Shown piece after piece: positions 55,726-64,000 of a DNA stretch of 64,000 nt. The position numbers were made by a program, and so were the translations under genes. The stretch lies in the NCBI GenBank assembly GCA_017507215.1, contig JAFWBI010000005.1, positions 1 through 64,000 of the forward strand, read 5' to 3'. The notes under the pieces were generated by a model. The model was given only the letters and a program-made list of their open reading frames with translations. It was not told where the DNA came from and made no database searches. Each line of letters begins with the position of its first letter. The first letter of the stretch is position 1. This DNA is from Clostridia bacterium. GTDB taxonomy: Bacteria > Bacillota > Clostridia > Christensenellales > UBA1242.

Positions 55726-56853
55726 ATGACAAACAAAGATTTCTTTATGGCACTCGATGCTTTAGAAAAAGAAAAAGGAATTGAAAAAGAATATTTCTTA
55801 GATGCACTTAAAACTGCACTCACAACTGCATATAAGAGAAACTTTGACGAAGTTAGACCAGTTGAAGTTGAACTTAAACCAGAAAAATATTCTATTGAAA
55901 TTTATGCTTATCAAACTGTAGTTGCAGAAGTTGAAAATCCAGATGCTGAAATTTCACTTCAAGATGCAAAACTTGTTAAAAAGACTGCAAAGATTGGTGA
56001 CAGAATCAAAACACCAGTGACTCCAAAAGAATTTGGAAGAATCGCTGCAGGAACAGCAAAACAAGTTATCACACAAAGACTTCGTGAAAAAGAAAAGAGC
56101 TCAGCATATGGCGAATTTTCAAACAAAGTTGATACACTCATGACCGGTGTGGTTAATCGAGTTGACGCTGGAACAGTTTATGTTGAATTTCCAAACACTA
56201 ACATCGAAGGTGTTATGATGGAATACGACCAAATGACAACTGAAAAATATAACGTTGGTGACAGACTTAAAGTTTATGTTAAAAAGCTTCGTGAAACAAA
56301 CTATGGCGTTCAAGCAATCGTTTCAAGAGCTGATGCTAGATTTGTTAAGAAGTTATTTGAACTTGAAGTTCCTGAAATTCAAGACGGCGTTGTTGAAATC
56401 GTTAACGTTGTTCGTGAAGTTGGTTACAGAACAAAAATTGCAATCCACTCAAAAGACCCTAACGTTGATGCACTTGGTGCGTGCGTTGGAACAAAAGGCG
56501 TGAGAGTTAACTCAATCGTTTTCCAACTTGGTGGTGAAAAGATTGATATCATCGTTTGGTCTGATGACCCATTTGAATATATCGCAAGAGCACTTTCTCC
56601 AGCAAAAGTTATTTCTGTTGAAATTGACGAAATCACAAAGTCTGCAAGAGTTATTGTTTCAGATGACAAACTTTCACTTGCAATCGGAAAAGGTGGTCAA
56701 AATGTTCGCTTAGCAGCAAAACTTACAAACTGGAAGATTGATGTTAAGAGCGAAAGCAGAGCACAAGAAGAATCAAAAGCTCTTGACAGTCACACAGACG
56801 TTGGTGACATCGGCGACATCTTTGGTGGAACTGAAGATATCAATTTAGACTAG
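55726..56853 (+). CDS. nusA: Transcription termination/antitermination factor NusA
   Basis: Binds RNA polymerase and nascent RNA to control pausing and termination. It has 375 residues from the ATG at 55726 (TAGGAG); the frame extends upstream into rimP without a ribosome site. The N-terminal domain (1-125) binds polymerase, the S1 domain is about 130-200 ('DTLMTGVVNRVDAGTVYVEF'), and KH1 and KH2 follow with 'DALGACVGTKGVRVNSIV' and 'LSLAIGKGGQNVRLAAKLT'. There is no C-terminal acidic repeat domain, as in most Firmicutes. Confidence 0.96.
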   Translation: MTNKDFFMALDALEKEKGIEKEYFLDALKTALTTAYKRNFDEVRPVEVELKPEKYSIEIYAYQTVVAEVENPDAEISLQDAKLVKKTAKIGDRIKTPVTPKEFGRIAAGTAKQVITQRLREKEKSSAYGEFSNKVDTLMTGVVNRVDAGTVYVEFPNTNIEGVMMEYDQMTTEKYNVGDRLKVYVKKLRETNYGVQAIVSRADARFVKKLFELEVPEIQDGVVEIVNVVREVGYRTKIAIHSKDPNVDALGACVGTKGVRVNSIVFQLGGEKIDIIVWSDDPFEYIARALSPAKVISVEIDEITKSARVIVSDDKLSLAIGKGGQNVRLAAKLTNWKIDVKSESRAQEESKALDSHTDVGDIGDIFGGTEDINLD

Positions 56854-56864
56854 GAAGGTGCTTT

Positions 56865-57125
56865 ATGCAAAAACGAGAGCCTGAACGCACCTGCATAGCT
56901 TGCAGAAAAAAAGGTGACAAGTCATTGTTTTTAAAGGTTGTTTTAAACAAAAATGGCGAAGTCAAAATTGAGAGAGATGCAAAGCTTGATGGTCGTGGTG
57001 CTTATATTTGTAAAAACATAGATTGTGCTAAGGCTTGCAAAAAGAATAGAGCACTTAATCGTGTGTTTAAAACTAATATTTCTGAAGAAATTTATGGGGA
57101 AATTTTGAATGAATATGAAAATTAA
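56865..57125 (+). CDS. rnpM: RNase P modulator RnpM (YlxR)
   Basis: An 86-residue basic RNA-binding protein; YlxR was shown in Bacillus/Clostridium-type bacteria to bind and modulate RNase P. The signature 'PERTCIACRKKGDKSLFLKV' (R-x-C-I-x-C) and 'LDGRGAYICKNIDCAKACKK' (G-R-G-A-Y-x-C) are complete. The ribosome site is GGAAGGTG. It lies between nusA and the L7Ae-like gene, its standard place, and overlaps the latter by 17 bases. Confidence 0.93.
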   Translation: MQKREPERTCIACRKKGDKSLFLKVVLNKNGEVKIERDAKLDGRGAYICKNIDCAKACKKNRALNRVFKTNISEEIYGEILNEYEN

Positions 57126-57408
57126 TAAAGCAAGAACATATGTCGGGTTCGCGAGCAAATCAAGAGCCATAAAATTTGGGGTTGATGACATATGTAAATG
57201 CAAAAGGGCAGAACTTGTGATTGTGTCTGATTCTCTTCAAGAATCAAGCATGAAAAAAATCACAGCTTTTGCCGAAAAAAATCGTAAAGATTTATTGAAA
57301 TTGAGTCTTGACGATTTTGAAAACTTGTTAGATAATAAAGGTGTTAAAGCATTTGCCATTTTAGACAAAAATTTGGCAATGGCGATAAAGAAAGAATTTA
57401 ATGACTAA
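57109..57408 (+). CDS. ylxQ: YlxQ, L7Ae-family ribosomal/RNA-binding protein
   Basis: A 99-residue member of the L7Ae/L30e family that binds kink-turn RNA. 'ARTYVGFASKSRAIKFGVDDI' is typical of YlxQ (the L7Ae G-x-x-x-x-A-x-x-x-G region). The central 'RAELVIVSDSLQESSMKKI' corresponds to the strand-helix that contacts RNA. The ATG at 57109 follows GGGG; an ATG two codons later is a possible alternative. It is coupled to rnpM by overlap and precedes infB. Confidence 0.88.
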   Translation: MNMKINKARTYVGFASKSRAIKFGVDDICKCKRAELVIVSDSLQESSMKKITAFAEKNRKDLLKLSLDDFENLLDNKGVKAFAILDKNLAMAIKKEFND

Positions 57409-57429
57409 TCTGTAGTCTTGGAGGAAATT

Positions 57430-60045
57430 TTGAACAAAACAGAAAACAAAACACAAGTTGATTTCTCAAACATCAGAGAAATGCAAAACCTTATCAAGTC
57501 AAACAGCGTTTCAAACTTGGCTGGTGAATTGAAGTCTTTTAAACAAAGGCTTAGTGTTGTTGGGGGCAAAATTCTTGAAATCAAGAAAGCAAATGAAAAA
57601 GCAGAAGTGAAGGCTCCTGCCAAAACAGAAGTTAAAGAAACTGCTCCTGTTGAAGAACCTGCAAAAGCTCCAGCAAAACCAGCAGAACAACCAGCAAGAC
57701 AAGAAAGACCACAACAAATGGCTAGACCAGCTGCACAAGCTCAAGGTCAAAGACCACAATATGGAAACAATGGCTATCAAAACGGTAGCTATAACAGAAA
57801 TGGTCAAAGTGGTCAAAGACAAGGTGGAAACAATTTCCAAGGAAACCGTCAAGGTGGAAATGGCAGATTCACTCCAACTGGTGAACGTAGGTTTGATAAT
57901 GGCAGAGATTATTCTGGCAGACAAGGTTCATTTGGCAATAATGGTGGACAGTTTAACCGTAGTGGAAATGCTCAAGGTCAAAATGGTGGCTTTGGCAAAA
58001 AACCATTTGGAAACAACGCAGGTTCATCAACAGGATTCGCTCCAAGACTTCCAAGACCAACTGAAAGCTTTGATGCAAGTTCACTTGCTAAAAACAACAA
58101 TAGAACTGCAACAAAGAAGAAATCTTATGAAAAGAACGGAGATGAAAAGAAGTCTTTAAACAAGAAAGCTCTTTTGATGCGTGGCTATGTCGATGAAGAA
58201 AATGGCATGGACGACGAAAGCATGACAACCGTTAGACGTTATTCTAAAAAGACTAAAGAAGAAGCTGCTCCAGTTAAACCAGTTATTAAAAAGATTGAAC
58301 ATGCAGTTATCACAACTGACAACTTAACAGTTAAAATCTTAGCTGAAACCATTGGAAAGTCTGTTCCAGAACTTATGGGCAAATTCTTGCTTTTGGGAAT
58401 GATGGTTAACATCAACAGCAATATTGATTATGAATCAGCTGAACTTGTTGCTTCTGAATTTGGAATCACTCTCGAAAAACAAGTTGAAAAAACATTTGAA
58501 GAAAAACTTGCTGAAAGCTATTCAAGTGTTGTTGATAATGAAGCAGACTTGGTTAAAAGGCCAGCGATTGTTACTGTTATGGGTCACGTTGACCACGGTA
58601 AAACATCTCTTCTTGATAAAATCAGAAAAACAAACGTTGTTGAAGGCGAAGCTGGTGGCATCACTCAAAGCATTGGTGCTTACACAATCAAACTTAACGG
58701 CGAAGAAATCACATTTATCGACACTCCTGGACACGCAGCATTTACAGCGATGAGAGAACGTGGTGCAAAACTCACAGATATTGCAATTTTGATTGTTGCG
58801 GCTGACGACGGTGTTATGCCACAAACAATTGAATGTATTCATCAAATTAAGCAAATCAATGTTCCAATGATTGTTGCAATCAGCAAAATTGATAAACCGG
58901 GTGCAAATATTGATAATGTTAAAACTCAACTTGCAACACATGACGTTCTTCCTGAAGAATGGGGTGGCGATGCAATTATTGTTCCAATTGATGCAAAACA
59001 TGGTGAAAACATTGATAAACTTTTGGAAATGGTTCTCTTTGTTGCTGAATATCAAAACTTGAAGGCAAATCCAAAGAGAAAAGCACAAGGTTCAATCATT
59101 GAAGCTAGACTTGATAAAGGTCTTGGTGCTGTTGCATCAGTTCTTGTTCAAAATGGTACACTTAATGTTGGTGACTATGTTGTTGTTGGAACATGCACTG
59201 GTAAAATCAGAGCGATGATGAATGACAAAAATGAAAGAGTTAAATCTGCTGGCCCATCAATTGCAGTTCAAATTATGGGTCTTAGTGGTGTTCCAAATGC
59301 AGGCGACGAACTCTTTGTTGTTGATGAAAAGATGAGTCGTCAAGTTGCTTTAGAGCGTCAAAACACAGCTAAGGTTGAAATGATTAAGAGTGCTGACCTT
59401 TCAATTGAAAACATGATGAACAAGATTGCTGACAGCAATTTCAAAGACTTCAATGTTATTGTTAAAGCAGACGTTCAAGGTTCAGTTGAAGCGCTTCGTG
59501 CATCACTTTCAGAACTTCAAAATGAAGAAGTTAAAGTTAGATTTGTTAGTGGTGGTGTTGGTGCTATTAATGAAAATGACGTGAGCCTTGCTCAAGCAGC
59601 AAATGCACTTATTGTTGCATTCAACACAAAAACAGACTTCAAAGCAAAAGTTCTTGCTGATAAATATAAAGTTGAAATCAAAAACTCAAAAGTTATCTAT
59701 GAAGTGATTGATTACATCACTGAAAAAATCAACAAGATGGTTGCTCCAAAATATAAAGAAGTTGTCACAGGTCATGCAGAAATCCGTGCAACATTTAAGG
59801 CAAGCAAAGTTGGTCTTATTGCTGGAACTTATGTTCTTGACGGAAGAATTTCTAGGGGAAGCAAAGTTCGTGTTATGCGTGGCGAAAAGAAAATCTTTGA
59901 AGGTGAAATTTCAACAATTCAAAGAGAAAAGAATGAAGCTAAAGATGTTGATGCTGGATATGAATGTGGTGTTACATTCGCAGGATTCACAGACTTTATT
60001 GTTGGCGACACATTCGAAACTTACAGCTTAGAAAGAATTAACTAA
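57430..60045 (+). CDS. infB: Translation initiation factor IF-2
   Basis: A GTPase that places initiator tRNA on the 30S subunit. It has 871 residues from the TTG at 57430, 5 bases after GGAGG; a TTG at 57418 overlaps that site. The N-terminal extension (about 60-220) is low complexity, rich in Gly, Asn, Gln, Arg and Pro ('[18 protein letters not shown]'). The G domain starts near 380 with G1 'GHVDHGKTS', G3 'DTPGHAAF' and G4 'SKIDKPG', where Ser485 replaces the usual Asn of N-K-x-D. Domains II, III and the C-terminal tRNA-binding domain are complete. Confidence 0.96.
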   Translation: MNKTENKTQVDFSNIREMQNLIKSNSVSNLAGELKSFKQRLSVVGGKILEIKKANEKAEVKAPAKTEVKETAPVEEPAKAPAKPAEQPARQERPQQMARPAAQAQGQRPQYGNNGYQNGSYNRNGQSGQRQGGNNFQGNRQGGNGRFTPTGERRFDNGRDYSGRQGSFGNNGGQFNRSGNAQGQNGGFGKKPFGNNAGSSTGFAPRLPRPTESFDASSLAKNNNRTATKKKSYEKNGDEKKSLNKKALLMRGYVDEENGMDDESMTTVRRYSKKTKEEAAPVKPVIKKIEHAVITTDNLTVKILAETIGKSVPELMGKFLLLGMMVNINSNIDYESAELVASEFGITLEKQVEKTFEEKLAESYSSVVDNEADLVKRPAIVTVMGHVDHGKTSLLDKIRKTNVVEGEAGGITQSIGAYTIKLNGEEITFIDTPGHAAFTAMRERGAKLTDIAILIVAADDGVMPQTIECIHQIKQINVPMIVAISKIDKPGANIDNVKTQLATHDVLPEEWGGDAIIVPIDAKHGENIDKLLEMVLFVAEYQNLKANPKRKAQGSIIEARLDKGLGAVASVLVQNGTLNVGDYVVVGTCTGKIRAMMNDKNERVKSAGPSIAVQIMGLSGVPNAGDELFVVDEKMSRQVALERQNTAKVEMIKSADLSIENMMNKIADSNFKDFNVIVKADVQGSVEALRASLSELQNEEVKVRFVSGGVGAINENDVSLAQAANALIVAFNTKTDFKAKVLADKYKVEIKNSKVIYEVIDYITEKINKMVAPKYKEVVTGHAEIRATFKASKVGLIAGTYVLDGRISRGSKVRVMRGEKKIFEGEISTIQREKNEAKDVDAGYECGVTFAGFTDFIVGDTFETYSLERIN

Positions 60046-60055
60046 AATTAAACTG

Positions 60056-60086
60056 AAGAGCATTATATATTTGTGTAATGCTCTTT
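60056..60086 (+). other. Intercistronic hairpin between infB and rbfA
   Basis: AAGAGCATTA (60056-60065) pairs with TAATGCTCTT (60076-60085), a 10-bp perfect stem with a 10-base loop. Only three T follow, so at most it is a weak terminator or an attenuator within the operon. Confidence 0.55.
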
Positions 60087-60102
60087 AAATTTAGGAGATA
60101 AG

Positions 60103-60489
60103 ATGGCAAATAATAGAATGAGCAGAGTAAACTCTGAGATTCAAAAAAGTTTGATGACAATCATTTCAAGATTTGACGATTCAGAAATCGCTTCTGCAAT
60201 GATTTCAATCATGAAAGTTGATACATTTTCAGACTTTTCAATGTCAAAAATTTACGTTAGTGTTTTTGGGTCTGAAGAACAAAAGAATAAAATTGTTTTA
60301 AAGCTTAACCAAAACAAAAAATCAATTAGATATGAACTTGCACATTCGTTAAAACTTAGAAACGTTCCAGAACTTATGTTTATTGTTGATGACGTTGAAG
60401 AACGTGCAGAGAGAGTATTAAAATTATTCGACCAAATTGAGGCCGATTTAAAGGAAACCACAACTGATGGACAAGATGATAATGCTTAG
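60103..60489 (+). CDS. rbfA: Ribosome-binding factor A
   Basis: A cold-shock and 30S maturation factor with a KH-like fold that binds helix 1 of 16S rRNA. The 128 residues are normal. 'RMSRVNSEIQKSLMTIISR' at the start, 'SDFSMSKIYVSVFG' in the middle (D-x-x-x-A-x-V-Y-V-S) and 'LRNVPELMFIVDDVEERAERV' near the end are typical. The site is TTAGGAG. Its last codons overlap the start of nrnA by 23 bases. Confidence 0.93.
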   Translation: MANNRMSRVNSEIQKSLMTIISRFDDSEIASAMISIMKVDTFSDFSMSKIYVSVFGSEEQKNKIVLKLNQNKKSIRYELAHSLKLRNVPELMFIVDDVEERAERVLKLFDQIEADLKETTTDGQDDNA

Positions 60490-61447
60490 CGATGTCGCTA
60501 AGATAATTCGAGAATCAAATAACATTTCAATTTACACACACATAAACACAGACTGTGATGCGCTTGGCTCGTCGCTTGCACTTCGTGAAGCGCTCAAGCA
60601 AATGGGCAAAAATGCTGATGTTTATGTAAATTCAAACTTTCCAAACAATTTCAAATTTTATGGTGATTTGAGTTTTGTTAATCACAAGACTGTTGAAGGA
60701 AAATATGACCTTGCAATTTGTTTAGATTCTGCAACTGAAGGCAGACTTGGAAAGTATAAATTCACTTATAGAAAGGGCGTGAAAAACACTCTCGCAATTG
60801 ACCATCATCAGTTATCAAATGAAAACTTTTGTAAGGTTAATTTTGTTAAGGAAGCATCTTCAACTTCTGAAATTTTGTTTGAACTTTTGATTTCGATGAA
60901 GGTGAAACTTACAAAATATATTTGCAAATGCTTAATTTCAGGTATTTTGACTGACACAGGAAGATTCACACATTCAATCAAACCAAAAACACTTTTTGTT
61001 GTTTCAAAGCTTTTGAAATATGGTGAGCTTAAGATGGAAGAAATCACAACACCACTTTTCAATTCAATGACATTTGAAGTGTTCAACTTAATGCAACTTG
61101 CTTATGATAAGATTGAATTCTATTCAGATAAGCGTCTTGCAATGATTATGTTTTCAAATGAAGACTTCAAAAAAACATCAACCACAATCAATGATGTTGA
61201 TGCGTTTCCAGACATTCCACTTCAGCTTGAATGTGTTAAATTTGCAATTTTGGCATCTGAAGATGATAAAGGATATTTCAGAGTATCATTTAGGTCTAAG
61301 GGTGAAATTTCGGCAAAAGATGTCGCTGAATCATTCGGTGGTGGTGGACACTTGAACGCAAGTGGTTGCAAAATTTTTGGAACATTTGAAGAAGTTAAAG
61401 AAAAACTTTTATCAAACTCACTTGAAATTTTAGGTTGGAAAAAATAA
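60467..61447 (+). CDS. nrnA: DHH-family oligoribonuclease / pAp phosphatase NrnA
   Basis: Degrades short RNA fragments and 3'-phosphoadenosine phosphates in Firmicutes that lack Orn. It has 326 residues from the ATG at 60467; ATGs at 60476 and 60482 are alternatives. The DHH domain shows 'ISIYTHINTDCDALGSSLAL' (H-x-x-x-D-x-D), 'LAICLDSA', 'TLAIDHHQLS' and the acidic 'GILTDTGRF'. The DHHA1 domain ends with 'AESFGGGGHLNASGCKIFG', the substrate-binding G-G-G-H motif. It stands between rbfA and truB, as in Bacillus and Clostridia. Confidence 0.94.
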   Translation: MDKMIMLSDVAKIIRESNNISIYTHINTDCDALGSSLALREALKQMGKNADVYVNSNFPNNFKFYGDLSFVNHKTVEGKYDLAICLDSATEGRLGKYKFTYRKGVKNTLAIDHHQLSNENFCKVNFVKEASSTSEILFELLISMKVKLTKYICKCLISGILTDTGRFTHSIKPKTLFVVSKLLKYGELKMEEITTPLFNSMTFEVFNLMQLAYDKIEFYSDKRLAMIMFSNEDFKKTSTTINDVDAFPDIPLQLECVKFAILASEDDKGYFRVSFRSKGEISAKDVAESFGGGGHLNASGCKIFGTFEEVKEKLLSNSLEILGWKK

Positions 61448-61449
61448 AA

Positions 61450-62328
61450 ATGAGCAATTTAAAAGGATTTGTTAATATAATAAAGCCTACAGGAATGACA
61501 TCTTCTGATGTAGTGTGCAAAGTTAAGAAAATTTTGCATATGAAAAAGGTAGGGCATTTAGGAACCCTTGACCCAGCAGCGTCAGGGGTTCTTCCTGTTG
61601 CAGTCGGAAAAGCTACAAAGTTTTTCGACTATTTTTTGTCAAAAGAAAAAAAGTATACTGCAGTGGTTCGATTTGGAATTCAAACTGATACACTTGATAG
61701 TTTTGGAAATATAACCAGAATAGAAGATAATGTGGACATTTCTGAAGATAAAATCAAAAAGGTTATACCTGAATTTCTTGGTGAGATAGAACAATATCCA
61801 CCTAAATTTTCGGCTTTGAAAGTTGGTGGAAAGAAAGCGTATGAACTTGCAAGAGAAGGCATTGAATTTGAATTAAAACCACGAAAAATAACCATTCACA
61901 GCATAGCGCTTCGAGAGAAAACAGAAAAAAACACTTTTGTTTTTGATGTGCACTGTTCAGCTGGAACATATATCAGAACATTGTTTTCAGATATTGCAGA
62001 AAAAATTGGAACGATTGCAAACGTTCCTGTTATCATCAGAACAAAAAGTGGAGCATTTAATATTGACAATGCTGTTACATTTGAAGAATTTGAACAAAAT
62101 ATATCAGTGATAAAAATTGAAGATGTGTTTCAAGATTTTGAAATGGTTGATATTGATGAAAATATGGCAAAAAAGGTGCTAAATGGCGTTCCTGTTTCAC
62201 TTGATGATTTAGGAATTAAAAAGGTGATTAAAATGCCATTTTTAATTAAATTTAATGGTGAAGTTGTTGGATTATATGAATTGAAAAACAACAAAACAAG
62301 TGCAATTGCATATGTTTATGATAATTAA
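61450..62328 (+). CDS. truB: tRNA pseudouridine-55 synthase
   Basis: Makes pseudouridine 55 in the T loop of tRNAs. It has 292 residues from the ATG at 61450, 2 bases after the nrnA stop. 'GFVNIIKPTGMTSSDVVCKV' starts the family, and the catalytic Asp lies in 'VGHLGTLDPAASGVLPVAVG' near residue 43. Tyr in 'KKYTAVVRFGIQTDTLDSFG' and 'SAGTYIRTLFSDIAEKIG' follow, and a PUA-like C-terminus begins near 225. ribF, rpsO and pnp, the usual continuation, are missing here. Confidence 0.95.
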   Translation: MSNLKGFVNIIKPTGMTSSDVVCKVKKILHMKKVGHLGTLDPAASGVLPVAVGKATKFFDYFLSKEKKYTAVVRFGIQTDTLDSFGNITRIEDNVDISEDKIKKVIPEFLGEIEQYPPKFSALKVGGKKAYELAREGIEFELKPRKITIHSIALREKTEKNTFVFDVHCSAGTYIRTLFSDIAEKIGTIANVPVIIRTKSGAFNIDNAVTFEEFEQNISVIKIEDVFQDFEMVDIDENMAKKVLNGVPVSLDDLGIKKVIKMPFLIKFNGEVVGLYELKNNKTSAIAYVYDN

Positions 62329-62345
62329 AAAGGAATAATGAAAAT

Positions 62346-63185
62346 ATGATTAAATTTGGTCCGTCTGGATTTTGTGAAGATTTTGCAGAAAAACACAAAT
62401 CAACTGAGGAAATGCCAGAATGGTTGAAAGAACATAGCTTGAAGTGCTATGAGCTTTCATTCACAAATGGCGTTAGACTTTCACTTGAAACTGCTGAAAA
62501 GTATGGCAGGTTATTTGAAGAGTCTGACATTGAAGTTTCTGTGCATGCGCCTTATTATATCAATTTTGCAAATCCAGACCCAGTTATGATTGAAAAGTCA
62601 AATGGCTATATAATTGAAAGCTTAAAACGAATGGAAAAACTTGGTGCAAAAAAGCTTGTTTTCCATCCGGGAACACAAATGAAAATGACTAGAGAAGAAG
62701 CCTTTGAAAACACATATAACAACATCAAAAACTTGATTAATGTTTTAGATGAATATGGTTTTTCAAATTATTATCTTTGCCCTGAAACAATGGGAAAGCA
62801 TGGTCAAATTGGAACGGTTGAAGAAATTGCAAAAATTTGTGCTATTGACGAAAGAATCATTCCAACAATCGACTTTGGTCATGTAAATTCATTTGGGCAA
62901 GGTTCGCTTAAAACGGAAGAAGACTTTGCTGAAGTTTTTGAAACTTTTAAAAAGTATCTTGGCGAAAGATTCAATAAGGTTCATATTCATTTTTCAAAAA
63001 TTGAATATGGAAAAAAGGGAGAAATCAGGCATTTAACATTTGAAGACAGTGTTTATGGTCCAGAGTTTGAACCACTTGCAAAAGTGCTTAAAAAATATAA
63101 CATTGAAGCATGTGTTATTTCGGAATCGAACGGAACTCAAACAAAAGATGCCTGCATCATGCAAAATATTTATCAATCGGTTTAG
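62346..63185 (+). CDS. nfo: Endonuclease IV-type AP endonuclease
   Basis: A 279-residue TIM-barrel protein of the AP-endonuclease 2 family, which cuts DNA 5' to abasic sites. The metal ligands are visible in order: His in 'VSVHAPYYINFANP', His in 'LVFHPGTQMKMTREEA', Glu in 'CPETMGKHGQIGTVEEI', Asp and His in 'TIDFGHVNSFGQGS', His in 'KVHIHFSKIEYGKKGE', and Glu in 'VISESNGTQTKDA'. Several match Nfo well, though the start and end differ from E. coli Nfo, so it belongs to the Clostridial subfamily. It follows truB by 17 bases. Confidence 0.88.
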   Translation: MIKFGPSGFCEDFAEKHKSTEEMPEWLKEHSLKCYELSFTNGVRLSLETAEKYGRLFEESDIEVSVHAPYYINFANPDPVMIEKSNGYIIESLKRMEKLGAKKLVFHPGTQMKMTREEAFENTYNNIKNLINVLDEYGFSNYYLCPETMGKHGQIGTVEEIAKICAIDERIIPTIDFGHVNSFGQGSLKTEEDFAEVFETFKKYLGERFNKVHIHFSKIEYGKKGEIRHLTFEDSVYGPEFEPLAKVLKKYNIEACVISESNGTQTKDACIMQNIYQSV

Positions 63186-63202
63186 TTTTTGATTTAAATA
63201 CA

Positions 63203-63231
63203 TTGATTTTTGATAGATTGTGTGTTATATT
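63203..63231 (+). promoter_or_regulatory. Promoter of efp
   Basis: TTGATT (63203-63208), a 17-base spacer and TATATT (63226-63231), 47 bases before the start codon. Confidence 0.7.
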
Positions 63232-63278
63232 ATTTATAGAAATTTTGCGAATGCAATTCGTTTTATTATGGAGGATTT

Positions 63279-63836
63279 ATGATTACAGCAGGCGATTTAA
63301 GAAAAGGCGTTACATTTGAATATGAAGGAAAGGTTTATGTTGTTGTTGATTTCATGCACGTTAAACCAGGTAAAGGCGCAGCTTTTGTTAGAACAAAATT
63401 GAAAAATGTTATTACTGGACAAGTTATTGAACTTACATTCAACCCAGTAACAAAATTTGAAAAAGCTCAAATTGAAACAAAGCAAATGCAATATCTTTAC
63501 AGTGATGGTGATTTATATTATTTCATGGATAATGAAACATATGAACAACTTCCACTCAACCATGACCAAGTTGAAGATGCTCTTCAATTCATCGTTGAAA
63601 ACATGGACGTTACTGTAAGATTCTACAAGGGTGAAGCTTTCAGTGTTGAACCACCAAACTTCGTAGAACTTAAGATTGTTGAATGCGAACCAGGAATTCA
63701 AGGTGACACATCAAAAGCTGGAAACAAACCAGCTAAACTTGAAACAGGTCTTGTTCTTCAAGTTCCACTTTTCATTGATAATGGTGAAACAATCAGAATT
63801 GACACAAGAACTGGAACATATATGTCAAGAGTTTAA
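63279..63836 (+). CDS. efp: Elongation factor P
   Basis: Rescues ribosomes stalled on polyproline. The 185 residues comprise three beta-barrel domains. '[22 protein letters not shown]' and the loop '[18 protein letters not shown]' carry the conserved P-G-K-G tip, where Lys35 is the residue modified in some bacteria. '[25 protein letters not shown]' in outline and the C-terminal '[19 protein letters not shown]' are normal. A GGAGG site precedes it. No modification enzymes (epmA, or the ymfI type) are in the window. Confidence 0.97.
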   Translation: MITAGDLRKGVTFEYEGKVYVVVDFMHVKPGKGAAFVRTKLKNVITGQVIELTFNPVTKFEKAQIETKQMQYLYSDGDLYYFMDNETYEQLPLNHDQVEDALQFIVENMDVTVRFYKGEAFSVEPPNFVELKIVECEPGIQGDTSKAGNKPAKLETGLVLQVPLFIDNGETIRIDTRTGTYMSRV

Positions 63837-63848
63837 TAAAAAATATAA

Positions 63849-63878
63849 AATATGCCAAAATAAGGCATATTTTTTTTT
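63849..63878 (+). terminator. Rho-independent terminator of efp
   Basis: An 8-bp stem AATATGCC/GGCATATT with a 7-base loop and a run of T. Confidence 0.9.
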
Positions 63879-63935
63879 GCGCAATTTTCATATAATGCTG
63901 CTCGAATAAATAAGATTAAGCAGGGGTGATGAAAG

Positions 63936-64000
63936 GTGCATAATATTTTTCCTGAATGGCTTTACAGCATAATCAATAAAAATTTTTTATATGATTACAT
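63936..64000 (+). CDS. Start of a gene running off the window, possibly spoIIIAA
   Basis: A GTG at 63936 lies 5 bases after AGGGGTGAT and opens a frame of 21 codons to the window edge ('HNIFPEWLYSIINKNFLYDY'). A TATAAT box at 63891 lies upstream. In Bacillus and many Clostridia efp is followed closely by spoIIIAA, whose product begins with a short helical segment of this kind (an ATPase of the engulfment complex). The ATG at 63929 in another frame stops after four codons. The sequence visible is too short to identify it, so the name rests on neighbourhood only. Confidence 0.45.
   Translation, partial: MHNIFPEWLYSIINKNFLYDY

Noticed and set aside
58522..59088. A 188-codon minus-strand frame inside infB
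   Set aside because: It is an antisense shadow of the conserved IF-2 G domain, with no ribosome site; its Cys/Asn/Phe-rich composition is typical of such shadows.
1..64000. CRISPR arrays, insertion sequences, prophage genes, rRNA operons
   Set aside because: No regularly spaced repeats, transposase or integrase frames, structural phage genes or rRNA sequence were seen on reading the window.

Overview
The window is AT-rich bacterial chromosome with the gene order of the low-GC Firmicutes (Bacillota), most likely an uncultured Clostridia-type lineage. The evidence is a set of Firmicutes neighbourhoods: pta-ackA followed by rpmF, plsX-rnc-smc-ftsY, ylxM-ffh-rpsP-khpA, rimM-trmD, rbgA-rnhB, comM-dprA-topA-trmFO-hslVU, ruvX-DUF1292, rpsB-tsf, frr-uppS-cdsA-rseP, rimP-nusA-rnpM-ylxQ-infB-rbfA-nrnA-truB and efp. 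Promoters of the sigma-A type (TTGAAA/TTGACA/TTGATT, 16-18 bp, TATAAT) and classic hairpin-plus-T-run terminators are abundant, Shine-Dalgarno sites are strong, and TAA, TAG and TGA all serve as stops. Nearly the whole window is core housekeeping sequence. No insertion sequence, phage module, CRISPR array or rRNA was seen.

Layout. 1-2100: a partial, differently styled gene beyond the 3' end of a tRNA-Lys, then an Imm33/DUF2185-type protein and a GNAT acetyltransferase. 2100-9100: metG, alr, rsmD, a coiled-coil protein, the YlbJ-type membrane protein, a membrane protein and tmcAL. 9100-22100: acetate production (pta-ackA), rpmF, a methyltransferase-fold protein, plsX-rnc-smc-ftsY, a PAP2 phosphatase, and the SRP/S16 operon. 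22100-25800: an inserted block with a divergent zinc-ribbon/XRE pair under paired operators, aspS and two tandem YgjV-type membrane proteins. 25800-40700: rimM-trmD, an HD phosphohydrolase, a frameshifted rbgA, rnhB, rplS, a Cys-His-Asp protein, comM-dprA, topA-trmFO-hslV-hslU and thioredoxin. 40700-47600: a NifS/IscU-like pair with no catalytic cysteines, a second Cys-His-Asp protein, GtrA, pnuC-tdk, ruvX and a lipoprotein. 47600-64000: rpsB-tsf, frr-uppS-cdsA-rseP, a PolC remnant, the rimP-to-truB operon, AP endonuclease, efp and the start of a gene that may be spoIIIAA.

The genes mostly serve translation (aminoacyl-tRNA synthetases, ribosomal proteins and their assembly factors, initiation, elongation and recycling factors, tRNA modification), chromosome maintenance, lipid and envelope precursors, and protein secretion. 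Several genes expected inside these conserved clusters are missing from their usual places (coaD, the DUF177 gene, acpP, pyrH, dxr, ispG, xerC, codY, ribF), which suggests a rearranged and possibly streamlined genome.

The most striking signals are four. (1) An adjacent cysteine desulfurase homologue with Ser in place of the catalytic Cys and an IscU homologue with no cysteine at all. (2) At the canonical polC position, a 564-residue protein that keeps only the PolC N-terminal, OB-fold and DEDDh exonuclease parts and lacks PHP and polymerase domains. (3) Two paralogues of an unrecognised Cys-His-Asp (transglutaminase-like) family. (4) A divergent XRE/zinc-ribbon module with two operator palindromes and a probably leaderless regulator mRNA.
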